Shown here one piece after another: positions 32,808 to 42,973 of a DNA stretch of 64,000 nt; position 1 is the first letter of the stretch; the number at the start of each line of letters is the position of its first letter. Under the pieces are notes generated by a model. The model worked only from the letters and a program-made list of their open reading frames with translations. It searched no databases and was not told the origin of the DNA. The stretch lies in assembly GCF_036785885.1 (NCBI RefSeq), contig NC_092323.1, positions 10,796,501-10,860,500 on the forward strand, written 5' to 3'. A program made the translations under genes and the position numbers. The stretch comes from Coffea arabica (taxonomy: Eukaryota; Streptophyta; Magnoliopsida; Gentianales; Rubiaceae).

Positions 32808-33482
32808 TAGTGCTGTTAATCGAGCCGGGTATCTGAACGTCGAGCTCGACTCGTGACGAATTCGAGCCAGGCTCGAGCTCGCTCGACGGCGCAGACGAGC
32901 CATGATATGCACTCGAACTCGACTCGAAAAATGGAAATGTGACTCGAACTCGAGCTTGAACTCGACTCGTTTATCACAAACGAGCCAGGCTCGGACGAGC
33001 TCAAGCTCGAAATATCTGTCCGAGCTCGAGGCTCAAGGCTCGATTTTGAGGCTCGAGGCTCGATTTTGAGGCTCGATTTCAAAATATTTGTCCAGCAATC
33101 AGTTATTACAAAGTCCTGCTCCAGCATAGTTCCATTTAATAGATCCAAAAATTTGTCCAGAGTTAGGCTATCCAAAATCAACAAAAATTACTAAGATTGG
33201 CAAGCAATGCCATTCTCATTCAAGAATACACAAACTCTAACCACATTTCATCTGAGACAACATATAAAACCATAACATCCATACAACACAAACTCTAGGA
33301 ATAAAAGTCAACAAATGCACAAACTATAGCCTAATTCCATACGAGACAACATCCATAAAAGCCAATATATCATAACAGGTTTTGTCCAGCCAAATAAACA
33401 TACAAACTACAGCCGAGCTCGAGCCTTATTGAGCCGAGCCTTAACGAGTTTTCGAGCTACTCATTGGCTTAACAGCTCTTTG
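32808..33482. mobile_element. hAT-like non-autonomous DNA transposon (675 bp)
   Basis: Left end TAGTGCTGTTAATCGAGCC and right end ...GGCTTAACAGCTCTTTG form short imperfect inverted repeats sharing GCTGTTAA. The direct repeat AGGTAGG flanks it (32801-32807 and 33483-33489; 7 bases match, so an 8-bp hAT duplication with one change is likely). Copy A shows the unoccupied site. Near the left end the sequence is a dense array of GAGCTCGA and GGCTCGA motifs, with a few more near the right end, much richer in G and C than its surroundings. No transposase is encoded. Confidence 0.75.
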
Positions 33483-33489
33483 AGGTAGG

Positions 33490-34767
33490 CTATGTTTCAA
33501 ATATGTATTCTTACATGTATACAATTAGTTTTTGCTAAACAATCTTTGATAATCTTTCGTGACTCTTCAATTCGGAAGAGGATCATAGATAGGATATGAT
33601 TCAAATGTGTATTCTTACATGCATACAATTAATTTTGCTAAATAGTTTTCGATAATCTTTCGTGGCTCTTGAATTATGGTAATCTTGAATCTCTTATTTT
33701 TATCTCTCAGAAACTTGGTCACCGACACATGTCATCAGGGTTATAGCATAGTCACGCCAAGTAATTTCTCATAGTTTAATGCATTTTAATTTTGTGGTAT
33801 TTATTAAGGTATTTTTCTACACACAGAATTATGCTAATAGTGTTATACACTTTCATATGTTCTGTAATTGCACATTGACACATTTCTCAATTATATGGAT
33901 ATTTGACATTAATTTATGTATATTGCACATTGGAATGAAAATAGACATTTCACAATGAGTTCATTTACTATTTTATCACATATGCTATTGATATCTATAT
34001 AGTAATAGACAAATTTTTACCATTGTCGTAATTGGCCATGTGTCAATATGATTGTTTTGAAATATGAATTTGAAGCATCCTTTTCAGGTTTGTCAAACAC
34101 TTATGTGAAGTATCTGTGTGTAATTATTAATAGTTTATTACATTTTATGTGTTTACATGGTGATTCGCTTATTTATATGAGTTGCATCTCCATTTTCACA
34201 TTTAATCATGTGCTACACATCAATATTTGAATTTGCTCGTAAGTGTTTGGTGAGAGTCCTATGCTTATTTTTTAATGCTTTAGGGAATCGAGAAAATGTG
34301 CCTGAATGATGGTGAATGTATATGTGATGTTTCTTTCATGGTGTTTCTTTCTTTATACATTACAATTCGATTGGTTGGATGAAAGCAAATTTGTTTTTGA
34401 TTGCATATTGATATATCTATATTGCTTAGATGATTGCATCTTTGATTGAAGGTTGCAAAGTATTTTTTTGGTAGAAAAATAATTTGAATAGTATACTTTA
34501 AATATTCTAGATACTTGACAAATCAAGAATCAAATCAAATAGCCTAAGTGCCTATTTAGCCTTAGAAAGCTTAATCCTAGAAACAAGAATTTTTCTATTC
34601 ACTTTAACTATGGTTTTCAAATTCCATTATATAAATATGTAAATCTGAGTATTCTTAAAGATTTGGAACATGCAATCTACTTTTCTTGTCCTATTTTACT
34701 TCTTGTTATTTGAAATACGATATTTCAAAACCGATTATCTTTATCTACCCACACTATTGCATAATAG
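33490..34767 (+). other. Rest of intron 1 of MYB copy B
   Basis: Aligns with 20794-22076 of copy A, including the second unit of the junction repeat near 33565. No other features. Confidence 0.6.
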
Positions 34768-35625
34768 ATTATTTCTCCAAGGCTTGGACAAATATGGGAG
34801 AGGCGATTGGAGAAACATATCCAAGCTCTGTGTCCATTCTCGAACGCCTACACAAGTGGCTAGCCATGCACAAAAGTACTTTAAATGAATGGTAGTTGTT
34901 GATAAGAGGACAAAGTCGAGCATCCATAATGCAACAATTCTGGACAATAGGAAGATAGTAACTCAACAAGTTCAGACCACTCAGCTAGTTGGTGGAGCTT
35001 CTGGTGATTCTGTGATTGAGTTCGTAGTGGTTATCTGCATGATTCTGTGATTGATAGCCAGTGGAATATGTTTTCCCATATGCTGAGCACCGAGGATATT
35101 AGTGCAGGAATTGATTTGCTCGAGTCTCTGCTTGGTTCTGTAGCTGATACTCCAACTCCCAAAAAGCCAAGCAGTCAACAAATTTCTGAATTTGCAGGTG
35201 TTAGTTTGTGCACCCTTATGAATGCAAACCAGCATATGCCGACTTACGGGAAAATAGTTATTGAAGATACGATTACACCTGCTGATTTAGAAAATTTTAA
35301 TTCCCTATTTATTTTCCATCGTGACATGTCCAATTTGCAAGGACCTATCATCAGTGAAGTTATTGGAACTCTTGAGAGACCACAGACGATCAATTTTGAA
35401 ACATCACGATTTTCAGTTCACCCTGATTTTGGAGTCTATGGTTCTCCAACTGCTAGCCGGCCGACTCTAGATCCTCTACTTTTAGATGGGATTCAGGGAT
35501 TATTTCCCTATCCCGGGTCGTCAATGTTTGAAATGGACTCTCCAGATTTTGCAGCCTTTTTTTGTAATGAACCTGATGAAATGGCTAACTTGACTTACCT
35601 AGCACCTCCATCAGGCCAGAACTGA

Positions 35626-36437
35626 GTGAATCATTGTGAGGGGGATTTGTTGGCAATGTCAGGATGAAGGAGAACTAGTGTTCATCACAGAAGTTTATCC
35701 TGCACAAATGTAATTCTCCCCTTTCTTAGCTCTCTCGGTGACTAATGTTCTATTTTTGATTGGCTCTCAATGTGTGTGTAGAATATGTACTATCTAACTA
35801 TTATACTAAATTTGCCAGTTACTTGTTATATTATCTGCTTTCAATATTGTATAAAGGCGTCAGTAAGTAGATAAATGGTACTAAGAACTTTAGTAAATCA
35901 GAGTAATCTAGTGTTGCAATCTGAATTAATGGTTAGTCTCATGTACTTTGCTAATTCACAACCAGCCCATGATATGGGTTTGCAATGTCCAGCCCAGGCC
36001 CCAACTTAGCCTGGTGGTTGTCTCTATTAGGCTAGACATGACTTGGTCCTCTTGCAACTTCAATGCATGATTTTTGCTTTCATTTTTCATTTTTATTTTT
36101 TGAAAAAAATAACTGCATTAATCCTACTCTAGATATTATTTTTAATGAAGATCGAATTTGAGTTTTTGGGGTAAGGAAGCTAGATGCAAAGAAACTAGTA
36201 TGATAGCATTTTAACTTCTTAATGTGTAAATTGGATTAAATTACTTAGTTTTGTAACATCTAATAGACTAAATACACATGAAAACTTTGAAAAGATACTA
36301 TTTGATTCTCACTTTTTCAAAAAAAGAAGTATGACATGACATGTCAATGTAACACGTTTTTTCCTTTTTGGAGCAAATGCAAGGCGTGCATCTTCGCGCG
36401 CGTGTGTGTGTTTTATATTTTTGTCAATGATTTAACC
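35626..36437. other. 3' flank of MYB copy B
   Basis: Matches 22950-23550 of copy A up to about 36185; after that the copies differ, through insertion here or deletion in copy A. A short CG/GT alternating tract lies at about 36395-36412. No gene. Confidence 0.5.
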
Positions 36438-36739
36438 CGCAACGGATCTTCTGTCCCACATTTTGTGCCATTCTCTGTCCCATTTTTTATTATATTGCTA
36501 TTTCTCTTTCATAAACATCATGTTTTAGTTCTTTTTTGTTTCCTTAAGATCCAATAACTATTAATTCAGTAAAAAATAAATACAACAGCTTCAAAAAAGT
36601 AATATATAATATAAAATTAAAAAATACAGCAGAAAATGCATAAAAAATCTCATTTTTTATGCATTTTGATTTTTTGAGTTTGTTAAATTACATTTGTGCA
36701 TATGATAGGCACAGAGTGTGAGACAGAAGATCCGTTGCG
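36438..36739. mobile_element. Mutator-like MITE (302 bp)
   Basis: The ends CGCAACGGATCTTCTGTC and, inverted, GACAGAAGATCCGTTGCG match perfectly over 18 bases and continue imperfectly to about 40. A perfect 9-bp direct repeat GATTTAACC flanks it (36429-36437 and 36740-36748), the size expected for Mutator-like insertion. The interior is AT-rich and non-coding. It is unrelated in sequence to the 1.45-kb long-TIR family elsewhere in the window. Confidence 0.85.
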
Positions 36740-36748
36740 GATTTAACC

Positions 36749-38220
36749 CTCTGAAGTATAAATGGTTATCATTGACCAGCCAATCCTTTTCATGATTAGT
36801 TGACAATAAGCAATTAAAAAGATATTCATCTCTGAGTGATTGTAGTTGTGAAGTGTATTTACTTGGCTCTTTCCTTTTGATTGGTATACGTTTTGCATTT
36901 GTTGTATTCACGTCATCTATGATTTAAGTAAAACAACGCTGTTATCAGTTCAACTGCTACAAACCTTAAAAAAGTTTTAATCCTTCCATTATTATAGCAG
37001 TATATTTTACCGCAACTTAGTCCTCTTTTTCACAAACCAACAGTATAATTTTTTTATTTAACATTCTATAACAACTACCACTCCTAAACTACAACCCCTC
37101 CCCCCTCCCACACAAAAAAAAAAAAAAAACTACTAGGAGTGTGAAAAGAAAAGGAAAAAAAAAAAAAGATCAAGTCCAGAACACTGCCATTTTTGTTGAA
37201 CAACGATTGCGAGTAATGACTTTTGTTGTGGTGCTGAGAAATTGATTGAAATGATGGATGTAATCTACAACACACGTTATCTTACTTTCCATCAGATGTA
37301 ACTTTCAATCTAATAGTTTGAAACGCTTGAATAATGAATACTATCCTATTGGCTTAGTCTAAAAAAAATTATATCAAGCTTATTCAAAATATATCTATTA
37401 TCCAACTATTTGCTTGTAATTAATATCGAAATGATCTGCAAGTTTTGTTATCTTGTTCCGTTAGCATTTGGATTTTTGTAATGAGCAGGTATTTCTCCCG
37501 ACTACTACAGCTAAGATATCATTACCTCTGTCCATAAAAATCGTCAAGTGGTTTTTTTTTTTTTTTTTTTTGGGTAAGGGTATGGTGGAAAAAGCACTAG
37601 AAAAGTCCGTGGAAATTTTTAGATTCATCAAAATTATTACCAAGAGTGATGTGCCGTGTAGCGTGATTATTCAGGTACAACTGTTCAAATTAACCCAAAA
37701 AAAAAGCTACACCTGTTCAAAGGATTTTTTTTTTTTTTTTTTGGAAAGTCAAATTAAAGGGCATCATTGGTAGTGGTGCATTATGTGGAGATAATTATTA
37801 TACGGCATAGCATAATGAACTTCCTAATATTTTTTGGGGTGTTTCATTTGTTAGTTTTTGAAAAGTGAATTTAAATGTGAAAACACACTTATTTTTAAAT
37901 GAAGAGATGTTTTTTTAGTGCATTTTTTTCAAGCATCACATGAGAAACAGCAACACGTGTAAAATAAAAGTCTTCTGATACCGTGTGGCGCCTGATGGTA
38001 ACTATGGAAGCTTCTTAAATAGTCAAATGGAGATGGGGTTTGACTTGGCTGCCTCGTCTCGACGAGCCTCGCAATTTCTTCTCATCAGACGTTCCTCAAA
38101 AGGAGTAGGCACCATCCAAGATTTGCGTGTAAACTTGTGTCGGCCATCCCATGGTAAAGGCAAAAGCATAAATACAATAGGCAATTTAGACCCAACAAAA
38201 AAAGGGGCCATCTTTCTTAT
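36749..38220. other. Non-coding DNA of copy B
   Basis: Blocks near 37400-37680 and 37750-37880 match copy A (23600-23870, 24050-24170). The part 36749-37340 is absent from copy A. Two long T-runs (37552-37571 and about 37725-37742) and C- and A-rich runs near 37095-37130 are simple sequence. No gene. Confidence 0.5.
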
Positions 38221-38337
38221 ACTGACAGTGTATACACTATCAGTATTGAATGAATGACAATTATATAGAATTTAAATTTGAAATTTAACTTTTATACACC
38301 TATCATGAATCTAACGGTGATAATGTATATATTGTCA
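38221..38337. mobile_element. Possible small palindromic MITE
   Basis: Both ends are themselves near-palindromes: TGACAGTGTATACACTATCA at about 38223-38242 and TGATAATGTATATATTGTCA at 38318-38337. They match each other at every position except transitions. Copy A has no counterpart here. A similar arrangement lies at about 54780-54905. The family is uncertain and no clear target duplication is visible. Confidence 0.4.
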
Positions 38338-38749
38338 ATGTTTATAAAATTTACTCGAAAAAAAAAACCTTTCTATACCATGCATGTGATTTTGTGTAGT
38401 TCGAGTGACAATGAAATTCTCGAAAAAGTGAAAGCTATCAAATACTTTATATACCTAAAATCCATTTATTGAATTGTTTAAATACTAGAGTTTGGTTAAC
38501 GACTGGGCATTCGATGTTTTGAGTATTTATTTTTTAGAATATGGAATTAATTTGAGAAAATATTTGAATGTGAAGGTGCATCACATTAATGCATTAGGTG
38601 TATTTTAAGTAAGTTAATTCGACATGAGATATAACACAAGATTACCATTTTAGAAGGTTTAGGATCAACAAAGAAAATGATAAAATCTGTGTGATCAAGT
38701 CCGCCTTGATCTAACAGAAGAATAAGTTTATAGTTGGCTTAGTAACTAA

Positions 38750-38972
38750 GGCTCAGTTTGACAAATAAGTTTTTTGGATGTTTGTCTAAAACTTTACAGT
38801 AATTTACTGTAAAAGTTGTAGGTAAAAATTTTGAAGTGTGTAAATTTTTGGATATTTTGAAGCGTATAGTTTAAAATTTTTGAGAAGTTTTTTTGAAATT
38901 ACCGTAGTTAAAGTTGTTAAAAAACTTGTAGCAGATAAATTTGGAATAAAAACTTGTTTGCCAAACAGCCCC
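38750..38972. mobile_element. Tourist-like (PIF/Harbinger) MITE, 223 bp
   Basis: Left end GGCTCAGTTTGACAAATAAG and right end, inverted, GGGGCTGTTTGGCAAACAAG are imperfect terminal inverted repeats of the GG...GTTTGG type. A 3-bp TAA flanks both sides (38747-38749 and 38973-38975), as PIF/Harbinger elements prefer. Non-coding. Confidence 0.65.
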
Positions 38973-39696
38973 TAAGTGATGGTAACAAAAGCGCAAAATG
39001 GTTGGGAGTACAAAGTGGAGTTGAGGAAGTTTCGATCCTACTTCTGAACTGCAATATAAATCTGATTGGTTGTAAAAGTAAATGCTCTGGAAATAATTAT
39101 GAATTGGTAATTCCTAAAAGTTACAAGAACTTGACATCAGCTTGATCCTGAAATATCTTTCCTCAGAAGAAAAAAAAAGTCTTAAACTATCTTGATTAAG
39201 CACAAAATTTTCTATTTTTTTGGTTACTTTGCCAAGTCTTGGAGCTTAGTCAATGCTAATAATTTTCATCAACATGTGGTGTGTACGCGATTTATTCGTT
39301 CGCCATAATCCTTCCTCTTCCCTGAAGTTCCTCTCCAAACTTGCACAGAATTTATGACTACACGCATCCATGTTTGACCTTTAAAATCTTGTATAAAGAG
39401 CCAAAAACGACTCTTGAATAGTTCTCCAACCAAAAACCATTCTTCAAATTAATACAAAAGGCATGTGAATCCTCCCTAATCCTTTATATCATAAAAAAAA
39501 AGCGCCCTCCCATCAGATAAAGACTGTTTACCCTCTCAATCTTTTAAGGTCAAAATAAGGAAACTTCAGCCTTCATCAAACTGTCTGACATAGGACTTTC
39601 GTCATTATTTTATGTACCAGTATTCCATGCTCACTTTCCTTACAAAAAAAGAAAAGGGAAAACCACGTCCTTTTTCACCAAGAGCTCCTACTCCTG

Positions 39697-39704
39697 TATA
39701 AAAA
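39697..39704 (+). promoter_or_regulatory. TATA box of the NHL gene
   Basis: TATAAAAA lies 128 bases upstream of the NHL start codon, in an otherwise uninterrupted leader. Transcription would be expected to start about 30 bases downstream, giving a 5' UTR near 100 bases. The position is inferred. Confidence 0.6.
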
Positions 39705-39831
39705 TCAACCCTTTTGGTCCCATGAAAGAAAACTAAATCACAAAAACTGAAGGAAAAACAGCAGAACCTCTGTTCTATTACACGCTACCCAATTCTGGCT
39801 CTACCTTCTAAAACTTCCGACTCTTTCATCA

Positions 39832-40590
39832 ATGGCTGATCATCAGAGGATTCATCCGGCCCGGGACCCTGAAGCCGGGGCACCCCAGAGAACAACAGTG
39901 CCACTAGTTTCCGGGGGGGCTTCCCAGTCAGAGAAAGGTGATCCAGAAGGCAACTACCATCCACCACATCAAAGAACTATCCCTTATTCATACTCAAAAC
40001 CACCAAAGAGAAACTGCTGCAAGAAGTGTTTGTGTTGGACTCTGGCCCTCATCATACTTCTGATACTCGTCATAGCCATCTGTGCTGGGATCATGTACCT
40101 TGTTTTCCGACCAAAACTCCCAAAATACTCAGTTGACAGCCTGACCATAACGCATCTCAATCTCAACAACGACAACAGCTTATTTGCTACTTTTAACGTG
40201 AACGTCACAGCTAGAAATCCCAACAAAAAAATCGGTATCTACTACGAGGGCGGCAGCGATTTGAGAGTCTATTTTACGGGGACTCAACTTTGTGAAGGTT
40301 CATTGCCAAAGTTTTATCAAGGTCACAGGAACACCACTGTAATGAACGTGACTTTGACTGGACAAACGCAGGATGCAAATGGGCTGCTGCAGTCTTTGCA
40401 GGCCCAGGAGCAGACTGGAAATATTCCATTGTTTCTCAGGGGAAAAGTTCCGGTGAGGCTGAAGCTTGGGGGATTGAAGTTGATGAAGTGGAAATTCTTG
40501 GTAAGGTGTTGGTTGAACGTGGATAGCTTGACACCTGACAACACGATTAGAATTAGAGATAGTCGTTGTAAGTTTAGGTTTAGGTTCTAG
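39832..40590 (+). CDS. NDR1/HIN1-like (NHL) protein with LEA_2 domain
   Basis: This intronless gene encodes 252 residues. NHL proteins sit at the plasma membrane and are linked to pathogen response, abscisic acid and abiotic stress; NDR1 itself anchors resistance signalling. The order is: a cytosolic Pro-rich N terminus (1-59); a Cys- and Lys-rich patch NCCKKCLCW (61-69); one transmembrane helix (about 67-91); then an outer LEA_2/WHy-type domain (about 100-230). That domain contains the family signature NPNKKIGIYYE (129-139) and probable N-glycosylation sites NVT and NTT (124, 167, 172). The C terminus ends in a basic RCKFRFRF. Layout and length match the NHL6 branch (At1g65690), and LSM8 next door agrees with that synteny. 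An AATAAA polyadenylation signal lies at 40686-40691. No damage is seen. Confidence 0.93.
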   Translation: MADHQRIHPARDPEAGAPQRTTVPLVSGGASQSEKGDPEGNYHPPHQRTIPYSYSKPPKRNCCKKCLCWTLALIILLILVIAICAGIMYLVFRPKLPKYSVDSLTITHLNLNNDNSLFATFNVNVTARNPNKKIGIYYEGGSDLRVYFTGTQLCEGSLPKFYQGHRNTTVMNVTLTGQTQDANGLLQSLQAQEQTGNIPLFLRGKVPVRLKLGGLKLMKWKFLVRCWLNVDSLTPDNTIRIRDSRCKFRFRF

Positions 40591-41511
40591 TTATTTGCTT
40601 CATATGGAGTCTGTATTCCCGCGGGCGGCGATTGTCATTTCTTTCTGATTTTTTCATTTTTTTGGGTGTTTAGTTCATTATTGTCAATAAAAGAAGAGGA
40701 GGATGTTTTTCCCTCCCATACTACTATAGACGATGAATAATTCTGTGACTCATCTGTATCTTCTTATACATATTTCTTTTGAGATTTTCATTGTGCTTAC
40801 TTCCTGTGTAGCACATGCACATGCACCTTGGTTTAGACGGTTACTTGATGAGGGCTTGAAAATTCTTATCCTTCTTTGCGCTCATTCTTCCCTGTTAAAA
40901 CAGTAGTGGCTGGCTGAAGTGTGGTTTGAAGATCAAGCAATTGTAACTTAGGAACACACTCGATTATAATAAGCTGAAAAATAAAAGAACAAAATTCGGG
41001 AAACTCCCTAATGTTGGAGTCTTTTTAATAAATTACCAGGGCAGATTATTTAGAGGACATTTTATGATAGTGCCTTATGGCGGATTAGTTTCCTTCTCCA
41101 TACATGTCTGAAACCATTCAAGTCCAAATTTGCCCCAGAAGAAACTATTCCAGGGCAACACCTGAATTCTTGATTCTGCAGACCTGAAACAGAGCTACTC
41201 TAGACGCCAACCGCATTCTATTCTAGTTACCTGGGTAATGTAAAAGAAAGTAGCGCGTTACTTGGAGCTTAACCAATCTTGCCGTATCTCCAAAAGGCAG
41301 AAATATGATGGGGAAAAAAAAAACCTTATAGTTGAAGCTGCCGAGTATCTCATCGCACTAGATAATTCAAGAATGAACACTACCCAAGTAACAATATCAA
41401 TTCAGGCAACAAGTTTGGCCTTGCATATTACACACAAGTAAGACATAGTAATCTTGGTCCTTTGAAAGCTAAGAATTCTTAGTTTGCACGCTTATACATG
41501 TTTCTCCTAGG
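40591..41511. other. Convergent 3' flanks of the NHL gene and LSM8
   Basis: The 3' ends of two convergent genes meet here. The left part is the NHL 3' UTR with its AATAAA; the right part probably holds the LSM8 3' UTR. Nothing else is visible. Confidence 0.5.
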
Positions 41512-42973
41512 TTAATGAATTACTGGCTTCAAGGGATGAGCTCTCAGTTTGGATAAATCCAAGTTTGCATCTAACTCTTCATCTAATTCACCAACGATGC
41601 TTCTGCAAAAGCGAAAACAAATGGCACCAGATCAGAGGAATCAGCAAGTACGATTTCTCAAGGACCACCAGAACAGAGCGTGATAACCAAGAGTAAATAC
41701 AAGGACATATTATGACATACATATTATCACCCCTAATGATGTAGAGACCCAATACAAGTTGCTGGACACCTTCCTGTAAATTAGAAAAAAAAAATTAAAA
41801 CTATTCAGAATTGTAAAAGAATTTCTCCATATAGAGATGCAGAAAGACCGCATGAAGAAGAACCAGAAGTGTAACACGTAGGAACTCCCAGGAATTATTC
41901 TTATGAGGCATGTAATATATTCCATCATCAACAAGACAAAAAGTTGAATCTAGCTCATACAAATTAAGTCATTCCATCTCAAACAGTTGTCTGTTTATCT
42001 GAATACCAAGACAGAGATTTTGCAATGCACCAACTAAAATTATGATCTCACCAAAGAATAATCCCTTATCTACATTTTAACTCATGGAAATTAACCCAAA
42101 CATGAAACAAGCTTTTAAAGAGATAATTCCATGGACATTTGAGACTTCAAAAAGCTTTCAACATTAGCTAAAGGCAAATGGAAGCTACTATTTCAGATGG
42201 ATTCCCAAGACAACCTAAAAGAGACCAGAAACTATATAAACTACCATTGACAAATTATCTTCTTTAGAACTACTTTACAGCCAGAAATTTGACAGGCATA
42301 CAGAGATGAAAACTAAAATGGCAAGTTTTTGGACGATAAAAAAAGAAAATTCCAAAATGGATGAATGGCTTTCAATCTATAGATTAAGCAACAAATCAGA
42401 AAGATGAGACAGCAAAAGCACCAATTTCCAATATAGTTCAGGAAAAGCATGCTAAAAACTGAACTAAAAGAAACTAAGGGCTCTTCAAGAATAAACAATC
42501 CACAAAATGCATCATGGGCACAAGAATGTGGCTCCTAATAAGATTCCCAATCAGACCTTTGTAGAATACACACGCTCATGAGATTCATCAAGAATTATAT
42601 TGGTAGCCTGGTCAAAACCTTTCAATATTCCCTGCACAAAGAAGTTTCTCCAGTCAGTACAACAATAAAGTTTCTAACTGCATTTTCAATTGTTGACTCC
42701 AGCATGAACTGACAACTATGTTGCGCCCATCATTTGTGATAACAGAAATTGTTTCTGCAAACAGAATAATGAAATTCTGTTAATGCCAATAATATAAGGA
42801 TTAACAAAACCCAGTGACTGGCTCTACAAATTATGTTCTTGCAATAACTATTCTCTAGCCAGCATTTCAAAGAACATTCACTTCATAAGCTTACTAAGAA
42901 AGACAAATAACTCAAACCAGTTCAAGAATAACTTACGGTCTACAAGAGACTCAAGTCCTGGCCCCCCAGACAT
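41512..42973 (-). CDS. LSM8: LSM8, U6 snRNA-associated Sm-like protein
   Basis: LSM8 is the defining subunit of the nuclear LSM2-8 ring, which binds the 3' end of U6 snRNA and is needed for splicing. Five coding exons on the minus strand, 42973-42937, 42754-42714, 42631-42557, 41773-41721 and 41602-41512, total 297 bases and give 98 residues, the normal family length. All junctions keep frame. The protein starts MSGGPGLESLVDQTISVIT and contains the Sm1 motif (VITNDGRNIVGILKGFDQ with ILDESHERVY) and the Sm2 motif (LGLYIIRGDNISIVGELD). It ends AHPLKPVIH, typical of LSM8. A 5' UTR intron is likely: acceptor at 43042 and donor next to 44237, with a non-coding first exon about 44237-44380. No open frame of useful length reveals this gene, so it is easily missed. 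Family assignment is firm. Confidence 0.95.

Larger units (their letters stand above)
32408..35625 (+). pseudogene. DIVARICATA-like MYB, copy B (disabled)
   Basis: Exon 1 corresponds to 32408-32802 and exon 2 to 34768-35625. The start ATG of copy A is GTG here. Exon 1 has a TGA at 32753 where copy A has CGA one codon off the ATG, between the two MYB repeats. Exon 2 has a TGA at 34886 directly after SHAQKYFK, again where copy A has CGA; both fit C-to-T decay at CpG. Near 35000-35035 about 30 bases are missing, which shifts the frame. The 3' portion (about 35047-35625) stays open for 192 codons and preserves the C-terminal region that copy A has lost, ending PPSGQN. Intron 1 carries a hAT-like insertion exactly at the donor. 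An upstream in-frame ATG at 32330 could yield at most a 141-residue product with only the first MYB repeat. Confidence 0.85.
26680..38690. repeat. Copy B of the tandem segmental duplication (about 12 kb)
   Basis: Direct repeat of 12785-24830. It contains a deleted NBS1 tail, the MYB upstream region interrupted by a solo LTR, a disabled MYB gene with a hAT-like insertion, and a 3' flank with a 302-bp Mutator-like MITE and a small palindromic MITE. Sequence divergence from copy A is substantial: I count about 20 amino-acid differences in the first 87 residues of the MYB products, so the duplication is not recent. Confidence 0.92.
38691..39831. other. Promoter-side region of the NHL gene
   Basis: Beyond the end of copy B. 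It holds a Tourist-like MITE (38750-38972), then about 850 bases of upstream DNA that ends in a TATA box and a 5' leader. A TTGACC (W-box core) lies at about 39374. No other gene. Confidence 0.5.

Noticed and set aside
37468-37773. 101-residue frame rich in phenylalanine
   Set aside because: Its length comes from two T-runs read as poly-Phe; the sequence is low complexity.
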